Assembly: GCA_947442825.1 (NCBI GenBank)
Contig: CANEWU010000002.1
Location: 1-53,108, forward strand
From: Synechococcaceae cyanobacterium
GTDB taxonomy: Bacteria; Cyanobacteriota; Cyanobacteriia; PCC-6307; Cyanobiaceae
DNA: 53,108 bases
Direction: 5' to 3'
The notes beneath the pieces were generated by a model. That model was not told where the DNA came from, did no database searches, and saw only the letters and a list, made by a program, of their open reading frames with translations. Below, one piece after another: positions 1-10,024 of this stretch (position 1 is the first letter of the stretch; each line of letters starts with the position of its first letter). The translations under genes were made by a program, and so were the position numbers.

Positions 1-769
1 ACTTGGTTTCGTAGTCGTACCAATCGGCGTCGAAACGGATCTCGCCAAGCACCGAGGCCCGCAGCCGCTCGACCCCCAACACGCCGCACTCCAGCTCGCG
101 GGCCCGCACCCCCTTCTCCACCACCAGGCGCGGATCGAGGGCCGCGGCCAGGCGCAGCCCCTCCTCCAGCTCCGCCCGGTCGGTGGCCTTGCTGATGCCC
201 ACCGAAGAGCCCATGTTGGCGGGCTTCACGAAGCAGGGGTAGCCCAGCTCGCGCTCCAGGCGATCGAGCAGGGGGCCGGGATTCTCCAACTCCCCAGCCT
301 CAACGCTGGCGTAGGGCACCTGGGGCAGGCCCGCGGCGGCGAAGGCGGCCTTCATCGCCAGCTTGTCCATCCCCACCGCCGAACCGAGCACCCCGGAGCC
401 CACAAACGGCACCCGCATCAGGGTGAACAGGCCCTGGATGGTGCCGTCTTCGCCGTTGGGGCCGTGCAGCACCGGGAACCACACCTGCACCGCCAGGGCC
501 CCCTCGGGCAGGCCGCGGAAGCCGGGTGGGCCTGACTCGCCGGGCTCCGGCAACTCCGCGGGCTGACCGGTGCGCAGCACCTCCTCCGCCACGGCGGGCG
601 GCCACCACCGCCCCTGGCGGTCGATGTAGAAGGCATCCACCTGATAGCGCTCCAGATTGGCGCCGCTGCGCAGACCGCCAAGCACGGTGGCGGCAGAGCG
701 GATGGAAACCGCGTGCTCCCCGGACGCCCCCCCGAACACCAGGCCGAGGCGGAGCGGGGAGGAGGTCAT
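1..769 (-). CDS. ddl: D-alanine--D-alanine ligase, C-terminal part cut by window edge
   Basis: Reverse-strand translation [30 protein letters not shown]...[14 protein letters not shown]...[11 protein letters not shown]; open to window edge. Confidence 0.93.
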   Translation of the reverse strand, partial: MTSSPLRLGLVFGGASGEHAVSIRSAATVLGGLRSGANLERYQVDAFYIDRQGRWWPPAVAEEVLRTGQPAELPEPGESGPPGFRGLPEGALAVQVWFPVLHGPNGEDGTIQGLFTLMRVPFVGSGVLGSAVGMDKLAMKAAFAAAGLPQVPYASVEAGELENPGPLLDRLERELGYPCFVKPANMGSSVGISKATDRAELEEGLRLAAALDPRLVVEKGVRARELECGVLGVERLRASVLGEIRFDADWYDYETK

Positions 770-836
770 CAGCAGGCTGGAGCGGAGCCAACCGTATCAG
801 CGATCCGCCGACCGGCCAGGGGGGTGGCACGGGCCT

Positions 837-2264
837 TCATGCGACCAGGCTGCCGCTGAGGGAGAAGGCCCGCACCGTTTCGATCCGCACGGACACCAGA
901 TCACCGGAGCGCACCGGCGAGCCGTCGGTCCGATGGGCCGGGAAGAAGGTGAGGCGGTTGGTGCGGGTGCGGCCCATCGCCTGCTGCGGATCCCGCGGAT
1001 TGGCGCCCTCCACCAGGATCTCCTCGCAGCGGCCGGCGTAGCGGCCGCTGCGCTCACGCGCCTTGCGCTCCACCAAGGCGTTGAGCTCCTGCAGGCGATC
1101 CACCTTGACCGCCTCGGACAGCTGGTCGGGCCAGTCGGCGGCCGGGGTGCCCGGGCGGGGCGAGTAGGCGGCGGTGTTCACCTGGTCGAAGCCGATCTCC
1201 TCCACCAGCGCCAGGGTGCGGCGGAACTGGGCATCGCTCTCCCCCGGGAAGGCGACGATCACATCGGCGCTGATCGCCGCATCGGGCATGCGGCTGCGGA
1301 TGCGCTCGAGGATGCGCCGATAGCGCTCCACCGTGTAGCCCCGCGCCATCGCCCGCAGCACGTCGTCGTCGCCGCTCTGGAAGGGGATGTGGAAGTGCTC
1401 GCACACCTTCTCCAGATCGGCGCAGGCATCGATCAGCCGCTCGGTGAAATAGCGGGGATGGCTGGTGGCGAAGCGGATGCGCTCGATGCCACGCACGTCG
1501 TGCACGTGGTGCAGCAGATCGGTGAAGGTGTGGGCGCGGCGGCCCTCCGGGGTGATGCCGGGCAGGTCGCGGCCGTAGGCGTCGATGTTCTGCCCCAGCA
1601 GGGTCACCTCCCGGTAGCCGCGCGCCGCCAGGCCCTCCATCTCCAGGCGAATGGCGCCGGGCAGCCGCGACTGCTCCTGCCCCCGCACCGCAGGCACCAC
1701 GCAGTAGGTGCAGCGCTCGTTGCAGCCATAGATCACGTTCACCCAGGCGCACACCTCGCTGTCCCGCCGGGCCGTGGTGATGTCCTCCAGGATGAGGTGC
1801 GCTTCGGTGGCCACCACCTGGGCGCCGCTGGCCACCTGGCCCAGCAGGGTTTCCAGCCGATTGGCGTGCTGGGGACCCATCACCAGGTCGAGCTCGGGCA
1901 CCCGGCGCAGCAGGGCCTCCCCTTCCTGCTGGGCAACGCAGCCGGCCACCACCAGGGTCAGATGGGGGTTGGCGCGCTTGCGCTGCGCCTGGCGACCCAG
2001 GTAGCTGTACACCTTCTGCTCCGCGTTGTCGCGGATGGTGCAGGTGTTGTAGAGCACCAGATCGGCCTCCAGCTCCGCCGGCGCAGGCGTGTAGCCCATG
2101 GCCTCGAGGATGCCGGCCATGCGCTCGGAATCCGCCTTGTTCATCTGGCAGCCGAAGGTGGTGATCCAGTAGCTGCCGCGGCCGGGGGTCGGCCCGGCCT
2201 CCGAGGCGACGGGGGCGGGGATGGCCGCGGAGGCAGGGGTAGGGGAGGGGGGCGAGGTCGTCAT
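837..2264 (-). CDS. miaB: tRNA-2-methylthio-N6-dimethylallyladenosine synthase
   Basis: [16 protein letters not shown], radical [19 protein letters not shown]-terminal TRAM-like region; ORF track start 2297, internal Met (MTTSPPSP) preferred. Confidence 0.93.
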   Translation of the reverse strand: MTTSPPSPTPASAAIPAPVASEAGPTPGRGSYWITTFGCQMNKADSERMAGILEAMGYTPAPAELEADLVLYNTCTIRDNAEQKVYSYLGRQAQRKRANPHLTLVVAGCVAQQEGEALLRRVPELDLVMGPQHANRLETLLGQVASGAQVVATEAHLILEDITTARRDSEVCAWVNVIYGCNERCTYCVVPAVRGQEQSRLPGAIRLEMEGLAARGYREVTLLGQNIDAYGRDLPGITPEGRRAHTFTDLLHHVHDVRGIERIRFATSHPRYFTERLIDACADLEKVCEHFHIPFQSGDDDVLRAMARGYTVERYRRILERIRSRMPDAAISADVIVAFPGESDAQFRRTLALVEEIGFDQVNTAAYSPRPGTPAADWPDQLSEAVKVDRLQELNALVERKARERSGRYAGRCEEILVEGANPRDPQQAMGRTRTNRLTFFPAHRTDGSPVRSGDLVSVRIETVRAFSLSGSLVA

Positions 2265-2357
2265 GCTCTCCAGTTTCGGCCATGGAGATGCGGCCACGCC
2301 GCCACCGCGCCCGTGTCAGCGTGGTGAGGAGATCGGGGCCGAGGAGCCTGCCACCGC

Positions 2358-3461
2358 ATGCGCTGCCGCTTGCACCGCTTCCCCCTCACCAAGGCGGTGC
2401 CGCTGGCGATCAGCCGCGGCACCACCGCTGCCGTGGAGCACTGGCAGCTCCAGATCGAGCACGACGGCATCGTCGGGCTAGGGGAAACCGGCGGCTTCGA
2501 CACCGGCCATCGCCGCTACGAGGGGACGGCGGTGGCCGCCGAGCTGGAGGCCCTGCTGCCCCGGCTGGAGGACATGCCTCCCCAGCCCCTGCAGGCCCTC
2601 GATCCCCTGCTGGAGCCCCTCTCCCCCCCGGCCCGCTGCGCCGTCGACCTGGCCCTGCACGACTGGTGGGGCAAGCGGCTCGGCCAGCCCTTGCACCAGC
2701 TCTGGGGGCTCGACCCCGCTGCGGTGCGGCCCACCAGCGTCACCCTGGGGCTTGCCCCGGTGCCCGCGGTGCTCGAGCGGCTGGAGCGCTGGTGGCAGCA
2801 GCTGCCGGCCACCCGCATCAAGCTCAAGCTCGGCAGCCCTGAAGGACTGGCCCACGACCGGGCCCTGGTAACGGCAGTCGCGGAGGCCCTGGAGCACCGC
2901 CGCCAGGTCAGCGGCGGGGCGCTTGAGCTGCAGGTGGATGCCAACGGCGGCTGGGATGCCGATGGGGCGCGGGCCATGGTGGGCTGGCTGGCGGAGCAGG
3001 GGGTGGCCCTGGTGGAGCAGCCCCTGCCGCCCCTCGAGGATCCCGAGGCCGACGCGGCCGGCTTCGCCGCCCTCGAGCTCGACTGCCCCATCCCCCTGGT
3101 GGCCGACGAAAGCTGCTGGACCCTGGCGGATGTGGTGCGGCTGGCCCCCTACGTCGACGGCGTCAACATCAAGCTGCTCAAGAGCGGCGGGCTGAGCGAG
3201 GCGCTGCTGATGGCCCAAGCCTGCCGGCGACTGGGGCTGGAGGTGATGCTTGGCTGCTATTCCGATTCGCGGCTGCTCAATGGCGCCGCAGCCCAGCTGC
3301 TGCCCCTGGCGCGCTGGCCCGATCTCGACAGCCACCTCAACCTGATCGACGATCCCTTCCTCGGCCCCACCCTGACGGAGGACCGGGTGCTGCCCGGTGC
3401 CGGTGCGGGCCTGGGGGTATCCCTGGCCGGGGAACGGCCGCTGGCGGCGGAGGGGCCCTGA
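2358..3461 (+). CDS. Enolase-superfamily dipeptide epimerase / N-acyl amino acid racemase (DgcA-like)
   Basis: Catalytic signatures TRIKLKLGS, LQVDANGGW, LVEQPLPP, VADESCW, VNIKLLKSGG; stop overlaps start of next gene (TGATG). Confidence 0.85.
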   Translation: MRCRLHRFPLTKAVPLAISRGTTAAVEHWQLQIEHDGIVGLGETGGFDTGHRRYEGTAVAAELEALLPRLEDMPPQPLQALDPLLEPLSPPARCAVDLALHDWWGKRLGQPLHQLWGLDPAAVRPTSVTLGLAPVPAVLERLERWWQQLPATRIKLKLGSPEGLAHDRALVTAVAEALEHRRQVSGGALELQVDANGGWDADGARAMVGWLAEQGVALVEQPLPPLEDPEADAAGFAALELDCPIPLVADESCWTLADVVRLAPYVDGVNIKLLKSGGLSEALLMAQACRRLGLEVMLGCYSDSRLLNGAAAQLLPLARWPDLDSHLNLIDDPFLGPTLTEDRVLPGAGAGLGVSLAGERPLAAEGP

Positions 3462-4534
3462 TGCTGAGCCCCCAGGCGCCCGTGGTGCTCCTGCAGCACC
3501 ACGGGCTCGACAACCTCAGCGGCAAGACCGGCCTCGCCCTGCTGCGCTATCGCCAGGCGCCGGTGCTGGCGGTGATCGATCCCGCCCACGCCGGCGCGTC
3601 GCTGGCGGCGATCACCGGCATCGACCGGCCGGTACCGGTGGTGGCCTCGCTGGCGGAGGCGCTGCCCCTGCTGCCCGCCGACCGCGGCGGGGTGGTGGCG
3701 GTGGTGGGGCTGGCCCCCTCGGGCGGGCGGCTGCCGGCCGAGGTGCGGGCCGATGTGGCGGCGGCCCTGGCGGCGGGCCTCTCGGTGGCCAGCGGGATGC
3801 ACACCCGGCTGGGGGAGGACCCGGACCTGGCGGGCCTGGTGCAGCCGGGTCGGTGGATCTGGGACCTGCGCTGCGAACCGCCCGATCTGCCGGTGGCCTC
3901 CGCCCGGGCCGCCGCCCTGCCTTGCCGCCGCCTGCTGGCGGTGGGCTCCGACATGTCGGTGGGGAAGATGAGCGCCTGCCTGGAGCTGCTCGCCGCCGCC
4001 CACCGCCGCGGGGTAGACGCCCGGTTTGTAGCCACCGGCCAGGCGGGGATCCTGATCGCTGGCGGCGGTGTGCCGCTCGATGCGGTGCGGGTCGACTACG
4101 CAGCCGGTGCCGTGGAGGAGGCGGTGCTGGTGGCGGCGGCGGGGGCGGGGGCCGACAGCTGGGTGCTGGTGGAGGGGCAGGGTTCCTTCTGCCATCCCGG
4201 CTCCACCGCCACCCTGCCGCTGCTGCGCGGCAGCCAACCCACCGATCTGCTGCTGGTGCACAGGGCCGGCCAGGCCGTGATCCGCAACCAGCCCCACATC
4301 CCGTTGCCGCAGCTGCCGCAGCTGATCGAGGCGATCGAGGCGGTGGCGGCCCTGGGCCGGCCGTTGGGGGGGCCAGCGGCGCGGGTGCGGGCGATCGCTC
4401 TGAACACCGGCCATCTGGAGGCCGGGCCGGCGATGGCGGCCGTGGCGCAAACCGCTATCGAAACTGGCCTACCGTGCTTCGATCCGGTGCGAGAGGGCGG
4501 CGATTCCCTGTTGGAAAGCCTGCTCGCCGGCTGA
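3461..4534 (+). CDS. DUF1611 family protein (DgcN-like P-loop protein)
   Basis: P-loop-like VGSDMSVGKMSACLEL, GQAGILIAGGGVPLDAVRVDYAAGAVEE, VEGQGSFCHPGS typical of DUF1611. Confidence 0.8.
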   Translation: MLSPQAPVVLLQHHGLDNLSGKTGLALLRYRQAPVLAVIDPAHAGASLAAITGIDRPVPVVASLAEALPLLPADRGGVVAVVGLAPSGGRLPAEVRADVAAALAAGLSVASGMHTRLGEDPDLAGLVQPGRWIWDLRCEPPDLPVASARAAALPCRRLLAVGSDMSVGKMSACLELLAAAHRRGVDARFVATGQAGILIAGGGVPLDAVRVDYAAGAVEEAVLVAAAGAGADSWVLVEGQGSFCHPGSTATLPLLRGSQPTDLLLVHRAGQAVIRNQPHIPLPQLPQLIEAIEAVAALGRPLGGPAARVRAIALNTGHLEAGPAMAAVAQTAIETGLPCFDPVREGGDSLLESLLAG

Positions 4535-4601
4535 CGAACGAAAAATCTGAACCCAGCCCCAAGACGGCAACGGGCGCCGGTGGAGCCGGAGACAGAAGAA
4601 G

Positions 4602-4675
4602 GGCGAGCGAGGGGATTCGAACCCCCGGATGGCGGCACCACAAGCCGCTGCCTTAACCACTTGGCGACGCCCGCC
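4602..4675 (-). tRNA. tRNA-His (GTG)
   Basis: Reverse complement GGCGGGCGTCGCCAAGTGGTTAAGGCAGCGGCTTGTGGTGCCGCCATCCGGGGGTTCGAATCCCCTCGCTCGCC folds as cloverleaf with encoded G-1 opposite C73. Confidence 0.95.
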
Positions 4676-4707
4676 GTGGTGATAGAAACTTACACCACGA
4701 ACCCTGC

Positions 4708-6681
4708 TCAACTCGGGCCGCCGGCCAACAGGCCGTGCTTGCGCAGAAAGGCCCGCAGGGGCTCCCGCAGCCGATCCACGCCCTGCAGTGAGATGTGGTC
4801 GTTGTCGCGGAACCACCGCTCGCCGCCCCCCCCCCGATCGCTGCATTCCTCGCCATCGCAGAGATGGGGCACCGGATCGAACAGCAGCACCCGGGGCTGG
4901 CGGGCCGCCACCTCCTTCTGGAGGCTGAGGATCGGCTCGTTGTCGCGGCGGATCTCCGCCAACGCCCGGGTCTGCACCATCGCGCAGTCGGCGGGCATGC
5001 GCCGGAACCACTCGGGCTCGCACAACTTGCTGTGGGCCGGCCGCTGCAGGAAGCGCGGAAACGGACCGATCAGGACCAAGGTGCCGCCACGCTGTCCCAC
5101 CTTGCGGGCGAAGCTGTCGAGGGAGCGTTCATAGAGATGGCGCTTGCGCTCCGGCCACCCCACCAGCTGGCCGTCACCGTCGATCTGCTGGTCGCGGCTG
5201 TCGAAGCCGCCGCCGAAATGGGAACGGCCGTAGAGGGTCACCATCACCACATCGCCGGGGCGGAGGTGGCTGAGCACGAAGCGCTTGCTGCGCTCCCCCC
5301 AGCGGAAGCAGCCCGGCAGGAGGTGGGCGGAGCCGCTGGGGGGGAAAGGACACCCCTGTTTCTCCAGCACGGTGATGCGCCCCGAGGCGCCCTCCACCAG
5401 GGCGGGCAGCAGGGGCTGAAGCATGCCCGCGTGGCTGTCACCGATCAGCACCAACCAGGGATCCAGGCCGCCAGGTTCCCCTGGGCTGGGGCGGTTGCGG
5501 GGAGCGAGCAGGGCCTCTGGCACCCGGTAGGAATCCTTGATCGCCAGCTGCTCGGGAGGGCGGCCGAGGTAGAGGCGACCGTGGGCGGGTCCGAGGCCCA
5601 GCAGCAGGGCCCCGGCTCCGAGGCCGGTGAGCGCCCGCCCCCGACCGATGGTTCCCGCCGCATCGGCGCTCCAGGGACGGCGGCGCAGCGGCTCCTCCAG
5701 CAACTTCCAGGACAGCCAGGCCAGAACCACGGTCAGCGCCAGCAGCCAGGGGAGGGTGGCGGCGCTCACCCCCACGCTCCAGCGCGCCAGGCTGAACACA
5801 CTCCAGTGCCAGAGGTAGAGGGAATACGAGAGCAGGCCGATCGCCACCAGCGGCGGCCGCTGCAGCAGCCACACCAGCGGCGTGGGGGCATCGGCACTGA
5901 GGAGCAGCGCCCCCGTGGCCACCACGGTCAGCAGGGCCCCGGTGGGCAGGGAAAGGCTGCCGCGGAAGGCCAGGACCAGGGCGGCGACCACCAGGGCATG
6001 GGTGATCCAGGCCAGGGCGGTGGCCACGGGGGCGGCGGTGGCCACTCGCCCCTCCCAACGGCGGGCCAGCAGCCAGACCAGGCAGCCGGCCCCCATTTCC
6101 CAGAACCGCGGCGGCATCAGGAAGTAGGCCGCCGAGGCATCGATCGTCACCACCCGCTTGAAGAACAACCAGGAGGCCAGACACAACGCACCGACCAACA
6201 GCCCGAGCCGCAGGCCCCCGCGGCGGTGGCCCGCCGCCAGCCCGCTGAGCAACACCAACAGGGGAAACAAAAGATAGAACTGCTCCTCCACCCCCAGCGA
6301 CCAGAGGTGGGTGAAGGGGTTGAGTTCGATGTCGTCGGCGAAGTAGTTGGCCGCCTGGGCATGGAGCACGAGGTTGGCCACGCCCACCAGGCCCCCCAGG
6401 CCCACCTGCCGCACCCGCTCGGCCTCGCTGTACACGGGTGCAATCACCAGGCTGGCCCCCAGGGCGGTGAGCAGCACGCAGGCCAGCAGCGCCGGGGTGA
6501 GGCGCCGCAACCGCCGGGCGTAGAAGTCAGCCAGCCAGCGGCCGGCGCCGCGCACCGGCCGGCTGGCCAGGGAGGCCGTGATCACGAAACCCGAGATCAC
6601 GAAGAAGATGTCGACCCCCAGGTAGCCGCCGGGGAGATGGTCCTTGCCGGCGTGGTTGGCGACCACCGCCAGGACGGCCAC
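4708..6681 (-). CDS. Acyltransferase 3 (OafA/YrhL-like) with C-terminal SGNH-like domain; N-terminal boundary uncertain
   Basis: LGVDIFFVISGFVIT, FYARRLRRLTPAL, HLWSLGVEEQFYLLFPLL, GDSHAGML; conserved YRPEIDGLRA lies in the same frame upstream of the annotated start. Confidence 0.88.
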   Translation of the reverse strand: MAVLAVVANHAGKDHLPGGYLGVDIFFVISGFVITASLASRPVRGAGRWLADFYARRLRRLTPALLACVLLTALGASLVIAPVYSEAERVRQVGLGGLVGVANLVLHAQAANYFADDIELNPFTHLWSLGVEEQFYLLFPLLVLLSGLAAGHRRGGLRLGLLVGALCLASWLFFKRVVTIDASAAYFLMPPRFWEMGAGCLVWLLARRWEGRVATAAPVATALAWITHALVVAALVLAFRGSLSLPTGALLTVVATGALLLSADAPTPLVWLLQRPPLVAIGLLSYSLYLWHWSVFSLARWSVGVSAATLPWLLALTVVLAWLSWKLLEEPLRRRPWSADAAGTIGRGRALTGLGAGALLLGLGPAHGRLYLGRPPEQLAIKDSYRVPEALLAPRNRPSPGEPGGLDPWLVLIGDSHAGMLQPLLPALVEGASGRITVLEKQGCPFPPSGSAHLLPGCFRWGERSKRFVLSHLRPGDVVMVTLYGRSHFGGGFDSRDQQIDGDGQLVGWPERKRHLYERSLDSFARKVGQRGGTLVLIGPFPRFLQRPAHSKLCEPEWFRRMPADCAMVQTRALAEIRRDNEPILSLQKEVAARQPRVLLFDPVPHLCDGEECSDRGGGGERWFRDNDHISLQGVDRLREPLRAFLRKHGLLAGGPS

Positions 6682-6794
6682 GGCCCTCAGGCCATCGATC
6701 TCGGGCCGGTAGCGGCGGGGGGCGGAGGGGGCCAGTGGACCTCAGTGGCGAGACAGGCGCGGCACCATAGCGGCCCCCAGCGGGAGGCACCCCA

Positions 6795-7283
6795 ATGCCG
6801 CCGCCGGGGATTCTCTGCGATCGTGGGCGCCGTCCCCGCCCGGTTCTCTTGCGGTCTCCCCGCTCCCGCCCCCTTCCCGCCCTGCCGCTGCTGGCGCTTG
6901 TGGGCGTGGTGGGCGGCGTCCTGGGACTCTCCGCGACCAACCCCGATCCCCAGGCGTTCGAAACCTTCGCGGGGCAGCGTCTGGCCACCCTGCTGCACGA
7001 GGAGTTCTGCGGCGACGATGGCCTACCGATGCTGGCCCGGCTGTTGATCCGCGACTGTCCCGGCCTGGTGGCCTCCCAGAGCGGAGCGCTGGGGCGGATC
7101 GCCCTGGACAACACGCGCCGCCGCAACCTCGGACTCCTCAGCCTGTATCGCACCGAGCTCGGAGGGCAGTCGCTGTTCGGGGTGCTCGAGGTGCCGCGCT
7201 ACAGCGCCACCACCCTCGGGGTGGCAGGACACTTTGTGATCCTCCAGAGCGAGGCGGCCGACGGCCCGGAGATCCGCCGATGA
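6795..7283 (+). CDS. DUF4359-like small exported/membrane protein
   Basis: Hydrophobic N-terminus then NPDPQAFETFAGQRLATLLHEEFC; stop overlaps next ATG (ATGA). Confidence 0.6.
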   Translation: MPPPGILCDRGRRPRPVLLRSPRSRPLPALPLLALVGVVGGVLGLSATNPDPQAFETFAGQRLATLLHEEFCGDDGLPMLARLLIRDCPGLVASQSGALGRIALDNTRRRNLGLLSLYRTELGGQSLFGVLEVPRYSATTLGVAGHFVILQSEAADGPEIRR

Positions 7284-8608
7284 GTGAAACCTCCGCGGGC
7301 GGGGGGGAGCGAATGGAGGGCAGGCTGCCGCCGCTGCGCCTGCCGCGCTGCCTGCTTGATCCCGCCGTTCCCCTTCCTGCCGCCGACATCGATGGGCTGG
7401 TGGCGGTGCGGCTGCGCCAGCAGGCGGGGCGGCTGGTGGGGATCGATCCCTGCAGCGCCGCCGAGGCCGCCGCCCCGATGCCCCTGGCACTCACCCCGCT
7501 GGTGGAGCCCCACGCCCACCTCGACAAGGCCTACAGCGCGCCGCCTTACGTCAGCCGGGAGGGGACCCTGAGGGGAGCCCTGCGGGCCAATCAGCAGGAG
7601 GCGGCCACGCGGGATCGCGCCACCGTGCTGGAGCGGGCGGAGCGGGCCCTGGAGCGGGCCTGGCGCCACGGCCTGCGGGCGATCCGGAGCCACATCGACA
7701 GCCACGGGGCGTGCGGGGTTGCCAGCTGGGAGGCCCTGGCCGAGCTGCGACAGCGCTGGGCCGGGCGGGTGGAGCTGGAGTTGGTGGCGCTGGTGCCGGT
7801 GGGCCACTGGCGCACGGCGGAGGGGAGGGCCCTGGCCCGGCGCGCGGTCGCCGCCGGCGGCCTGCTGGGGGGAGTGCTCGGGGAGCCATTTCCGCTGGCA
7901 GCCAGCGACGACGAGGATCTGGAGACCTTGCTGGCCCTGGCCGAGCAGCACGGCTGCGGCGTCGATCTCCACATCGATGAGAGCGACATGCAACACGCCG
8001 AGGGCGTGCGTCTGCTGGTGCGGAGGCTGCGGCGGCGGGGCGGCGGGCCGCCGCTCACCTGCAGCCACGCCGCCAGCATGGGGATGCTGCGCGAGGGGGC
8101 CTGCCAGCGGCTGGCGGAGACGATGGCCGACCTCTCTCTGAGCGTGGTGGCCCTGCCCACGTCAAACCTCTGGCTGCTGGGACGCCGTCGTGGGGCGACG
8201 CCGCGCCTGCGGGCCCAGGCCCCCATCCGCCAGCTGCAGGCGGCCGGGGTGCGCGTGGCGGTGGGGGGAGACAACGTGCAGGACCCCTGGTTCCCCGGCG
8301 GCGACTTCGATCCCCTGGCACTGCTGCGCTTCGCGGCGGTGGCCAGCCATGTGGTGCCCTGGCAGCGCCAGGGTCTGGCCCCCTTCGGCAGCGCCGGCGC
8401 CGCCCTGCTGGGCCTCGACTGGGATGGGGTATTGCGCCTGGGGGGTCCGGCGGATCTGGTGGTGCTGGGCGCCCACTCCTGGGAGGAGCTGCTGGCCCGC
8501 GACCCGCAACGGCGCGTGCTGCGGGGCGGCCGCTGGCTCCCCCCCCCGGAGTCCGAGGCCCCCTCGCCGCTGCTGGCCGGCCTGGGGCAGGATCCCCTTC
8601 CCCCCTGA
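7280..8608 (+). CDS. Amidohydrolase, cytosine-deaminase-like
   Basis: VEPHAHLDKAYSAP, IRSHIDSHG, VDLHIDESDM, CSHAASMG, VAVGGDNVQDPW; metal ligands as in CodA-type deaminases. Confidence 0.8.
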   Translation: MSETSAGGGERMEGRLPPLRLPRCLLDPAVPLPAADIDGLVAVRLRQQAGRLVGIDPCSAAEAAAPMPLALTPLVEPHAHLDKAYSAPPYVSREGTLRGALRANQQEAATRDRATVLERAERALERAWRHGLRAIRSHIDSHGACGVASWEALAELRQRWAGRVELELVALVPVGHWRTAEGRALARRAVAAGGLLGGVLGEPFPLAASDDEDLETLLALAEQHGCGVDLHIDESDMQHAEGVRLLVRRLRRRGGGPPLTCSHAASMGMLREGACQRLAETMADLSLSVVALPTSNLWLLGRRRGATPRLRAQAPIRQLQAAGVRVAVGGDNVQDPWFPGGDFDPLALLRFAAVASHVVPWQRQGLAPFGSAGAALLGLDWDGVLRLGGPADLVVLGAHSWEELLARDPQRRVLRGGRWLPPPESEAPSPLLAGLGQDPLPP

Positions 8609-8623
8609 GCCCCGGCCTGCGCC

Positions 8624-10024
8624 ATGCCCGCCACCGCGCTGCCCCCCTGTCCCGCGCCGGTGGAGGCCGAACGGATCGCCGCCCTGGCCGCCGAGCTGCG
8701 CCAGCGGGCACCGGATCTGCTCCTGGTGGAGGACGCGGGCGAGCTGGGACGCCTCTCCCGCGATTTCCACGACTACTCGCCAGTGCTCACCCCCCTGCTG
8801 GCGGGCTGCCGGGCCCAGCTGGCGGCGCGGCCCACGACCGTGGCGCAGGTGCGGGCGGCGGCCGGGGCCTGCGCGCGGCTCGGGGTGCCGTGCACGGTAC
8901 GGGGGGCGGGCACGGGCAACTACGGCCAGTGCGTGCCCCTGGCCGGCGGCCTGGTGCTCGACCTGGGGGGCCTGCGACGGCTGCGCGAGCTCGATCCCGC
9001 CAGCGGCGTGCTCACCGCGGAGGCGGGCTGCCTGCTGGGGGACCTGGAGGCGGCCCTCGCCCCCCAGGGCCGGGAGTTGCGGATGGTGCCGAGCACGGTG
9101 CGCAGCGCCACGGTGGGGGGCTTCATCGCCGGGGGCTCGGGCGGGATCGGCTCGCTGCGCTGGGGCTTCCTGCGCGATCCGGGCAACCTGCTGGGGCTGG
9201 AGGTGATCACGCTCGAACCGGAGCCCCAGCTGCTGGTGCTCGACGCCGCCGCCGCCGCCCCCCTCAACCACGCCTACGGCACCAACGGCATCCTCACGGC
9301 GGTGCGGCTGGCCACCTGCACGGCGGTGGCCTGGCAGCAGCTGGTGGTGGGCTTCAGCGACTGGGAGGCGTCGCTGGCAGCGGCGGCGGATCTGCCGCGC
9401 ACGGCCCTGCTGCTCAACGGGCTGACGCTGCTCGAGGCACCGGTGGCGGGCCGCCTGCCCTGGCCCCACGGCTGTCCGCCGCCCGGGGCTGGGGAGCACC
9501 GGCTGCTGTTGCTCGCCGCCCCCGACACCCTGGCGGTGCTGCCGGGCTGGCTGGCGGCGCGGGGCGGACAGCTGGTGTGGGGCGAGGCCCAGGCCCAGAG
9601 CCGCGGGGTACCGCTGCGGGAGCTGGGCTGGAACCACACCACCCTGCATTGGCGCGCCCAGGTGGACGGCTGGACCTACCTGCAGATGCTGCTGCCCGCC
9701 ACTGCGACACCCCTGCTGCGGGAGGTGCGGCAGCGGTGGGGAGAAGATGTGCTGTGGCACCTGGAGGCGGTGCGCCAGCAGGGGGAGGCCCGGCTGGCGG
9801 CGCTACCGCTGGTGCGCTGGCGGGGTGCGGCCGATCTGACGGCGCTGATGGAGCAGTGCCGCAGCCTGGGGGCCGTGCTGTTCGATCCCCACGTGCTCAC
9901 GGTGGAGGACGGCGGGCTCGGGGTGGTCGACGCCGACCAGGTGGCGGCCAAGGCGGCCTACGACCCGGCCGGGCTGCTCAACCCCGGCAAGCTGCGGGGC
10001 TGGATCAGCCGCAACCCAGGCTGA
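8624..10024 (+). CDS. FAD-binding oxidoreductase (GlcD/PCMH-type FAD_binding_4)
   Basis: TTVAQVRAAAGACARLGVPCTVRGAGTGNYGQCVPLAGGLVLDLGGL, VGGFIAGGSGGIGSLRWG, C-terminal YDPAGLLNPGKLRGW. Confidence 0.85.
   Translation: MPATALPPCPAPVEAERIAALAAELRQRAPDLLLVEDAGELGRLSRDFHDYSPVLTPLLAGCRAQLAARPTTVAQVRAAAGACARLGVPCTVRGAGTGNYGQCVPLAGGLVLDLGGLRRLRELDPASGVLTAEAGCLLGDLEAALAPQGRELRMVPSTVRSATVGGFIAGGSGGIGSLRWGFLRDPGNLLGLEVITLEPEPQLLVLDAAAAAPLNHAYGTNGILTAVRLATCTAVAWQQLVVGFSDWEASLAAAADLPRTALLLNGLTLLEAPVAGRLPWPHGCPPPGAGEHRLLLLAAPDTLAVLPGWLAARGGQLVWGEAQAQSRGVPLRELGWNHTTLHWRAQVDGWTYLQMLLPATATPLLREVRQRWGEDVLWHLEAVRQQGEARLAALPLVRWRGAADLTALMEQCRSLGAVLFDPHVLTVEDGGLGVVDADQVAAKAAYDPAGLLNPGKLRGWISRNPG

Noticed and set aside
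657-2327. 556-aa plus-strand ORF
   Set aside because: Antisense of ddl start and miaB; no family-like features.
4795-7047. 750-aa plus-strand ORF
   Set aside because: Antisense shadow of the acyltransferase gene; low-complexity Gly/His/Gln-rich translation typical of high-GC reverse frames.
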